Source: Dehalococcoidia bacterium UBA2158 (lineage in GTDB: Bacteria > Chloroflexota > Dehalococcoidia > Lucifugimonadales > UBA3495). Taken from it: a stretch of 6,061 bases of DNA. Below the pieces are notes generated by a model. The model was not told where the DNA came from. It did no database searches and worked only from the letters and a program-made list of their open reading frames with translations. Location: assembly GCA_002328185.1 (NCBI GenBank), contig DCWQ01000035.1:90067-96127 (forward strand). The letters run 5' to 3'. The translations under genes and the position numbers were made by a program. Within the stretch, counting starts at the first letter, position 1; every line of letters begins with the position of its first letter. Shown in pieces: positions 5,636 to 6,061 of the stretch.

Positions 5636-6061
5636 TCATAAGTCAGGCGGCTTTTCCGCGGTGATCAGGCCCAGTTGTGTAGGAAGAGGGACCGATTTCG
5701 GGTTTATGAATCCGGCTTCTTCAAGCCAAGACATGACTTCGGCGCCCTCACGGTCGCCAGCGCCAGGGTTGAAAACAACCAAGACGTACAGGTCTTCCAG
5801 GGTGTCGAGGCGCTTGCGAGCCGGGTTGTCTTCCAGGCGCATATAGTCTTGAACGACCACCAGTCCACCCGATTCCAGAGCATCGAATGCAAGCTTGAAA
5901 AGCTTTCGGCAGTCCTCTTCCGGTGAGATCAGAACAACCCCTGATATCAGGCAAACGTCGTACCCGGTCCCGATATCCGTATCAAAAAAGTTGCCTTCCA
6001 AAAGGGTGATCCGGTCCGCTGAGCTGCTTTGCTCCACGAAAGACTTGGCCACAACCAGCGG
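5636..6061 (-). CDS. SAM-dependent O-methyltransferase-type protein, C-terminal part (N-terminus beyond the window)
   Basis: The frame is open to the right edge, so 141 C-terminal residues are seen of a protein that is usually about 330-350. GTG at 6052 is internal to the family alignment, not a likely start. The segment matches the second half of the Methyltransferase_2 Rossmann domain. It has RITLLEGNFFD (17-27), YDVCLIS (34-40), EEDCRKLFKLAFDALESGG (48-66) and VVVQDY (68-73). The terminal helix WLEEAGF (112-118) comes next, and GLITAEKP (131-138) ends the fold. These enzymes methylate hydroxyl or similar groups on small molecules with S-adenosylmethionine. The glycine-rich SAM motif lies outside the window. 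In plant-type relatives a catalytic His sits in a VLHDW motif; here the aligned segment reads VVLIS, with Leu at that place. The reaction may therefore not use His, or the acceptor differs. It is convergent with the monooxygenase gene, and a functional link is unproven. Confidence 0.82.
   Translation of the reverse strand, partial: PLVVAKSFVEQSSSADRITLLEGNFFDTDIGTGYDVCLISGVVLISPEEDCRKLFKLAFDALESGGLVVVQDYMRLEDNPARKRLDTLEDLYVLVVFNPGAGDREGAEVMSWLEEAGFINPKSVPLPTQLGLITAEKPPDL

Noticed and set aside
5647..5659. GCGG-CTTTT-CCGC hairpin near the convergent 3' ends
   Set aside because: It has only a 4-bp stem, lies inside the methyltransferase coding end and is not followed by a T-run, so I do not call it a terminator.
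1..6061. CRISPR arrays, tRNA or rRNA genes, transposases, attachment sites
   Set aside because: I saw no regularly spaced repeats, cloverleaf-like or rRNA-like sequence, transposase motif or flanking terminal repeat in the window.

Overview
This 6.06-kb window is a dense, GC-rich bacterial segment with no rRNA, tRNA, CRISPR array or insertion sequence that I can see. It carries seven protein-coding genes, two of them cut by the window edges. The mix is three divergent class III (CaiB/BaiF) CoA-transferases, a RutA/SfnG-type flavin monooxygenase of the luciferase-like (LLM) superfamily, a GlcG/HbpS-family protein, a YfcE/MJ0936-type metallophosphoesterase and a small-molecule methyltransferase. 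This looks like a catabolic accessory region of a heterotroph. Such stacks of CaiB paralogues and LLM monooxygenases are typical of the SAR202-type Chloroflexota, and also occur in some Alphaproteobacteria and Actinobacteria. The SAR202-like guess is an inference from gene content, not from a phylogenetic marker.

Layout. (1) Positions 1-1978, + strand: two CoA-transferase genes in tandem, with 1 nt between the first stop and the proposed TTG start of the second. The first lacks its N-terminus because of the window edge, and it appears to have Leu where the catalytic Asp should be. The second is full length and keeps that Asp. This suggests a two-subunit enzyme, as known for BbsEF and SmtAB. 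(2) Positions 1975-2427, - strand: a GlcG/HbpS-family gene whose stop codon interlocks with that of the second CoA-transferase. (3) Positions 2428-2596: a 169-nt divergent intergenic region that should hold the promoters for leftward and rightward transcription. It contains a 6-bp inverted repeat. (4) Positions 2597-5624, + strand: a probable operon of metallophosphoesterase, CaiB-like CoA-transferase (15 nt later, with a very strong ribosome binding site) and LLM monooxygenase (after a leader with nested inverted repeats). (5) Positions 5636-6061, - strand: the C-terminal part of a methyltransferase gene, convergent with the monooxygenase and 11 nt from it.

How the genes might work together. 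The CoA-transferases would move CoA from a donor thioester to a carboxylic acid, activating it for breakdown. The third is closest in motif pattern to carnitine/crotonobetaine CoA-transferase (CaiB). The LLM enzyme would insert oxygen from O2 with reduced FMN, possibly opening a C-N or C-S bond or a ring. No substrate can be read from the sequence. The points most worth checking are the catalytically divergent CoA-transferase pair, the metallophosphoesterase without its metal-site Asn, and the structured leader before the monooxygenase gene.
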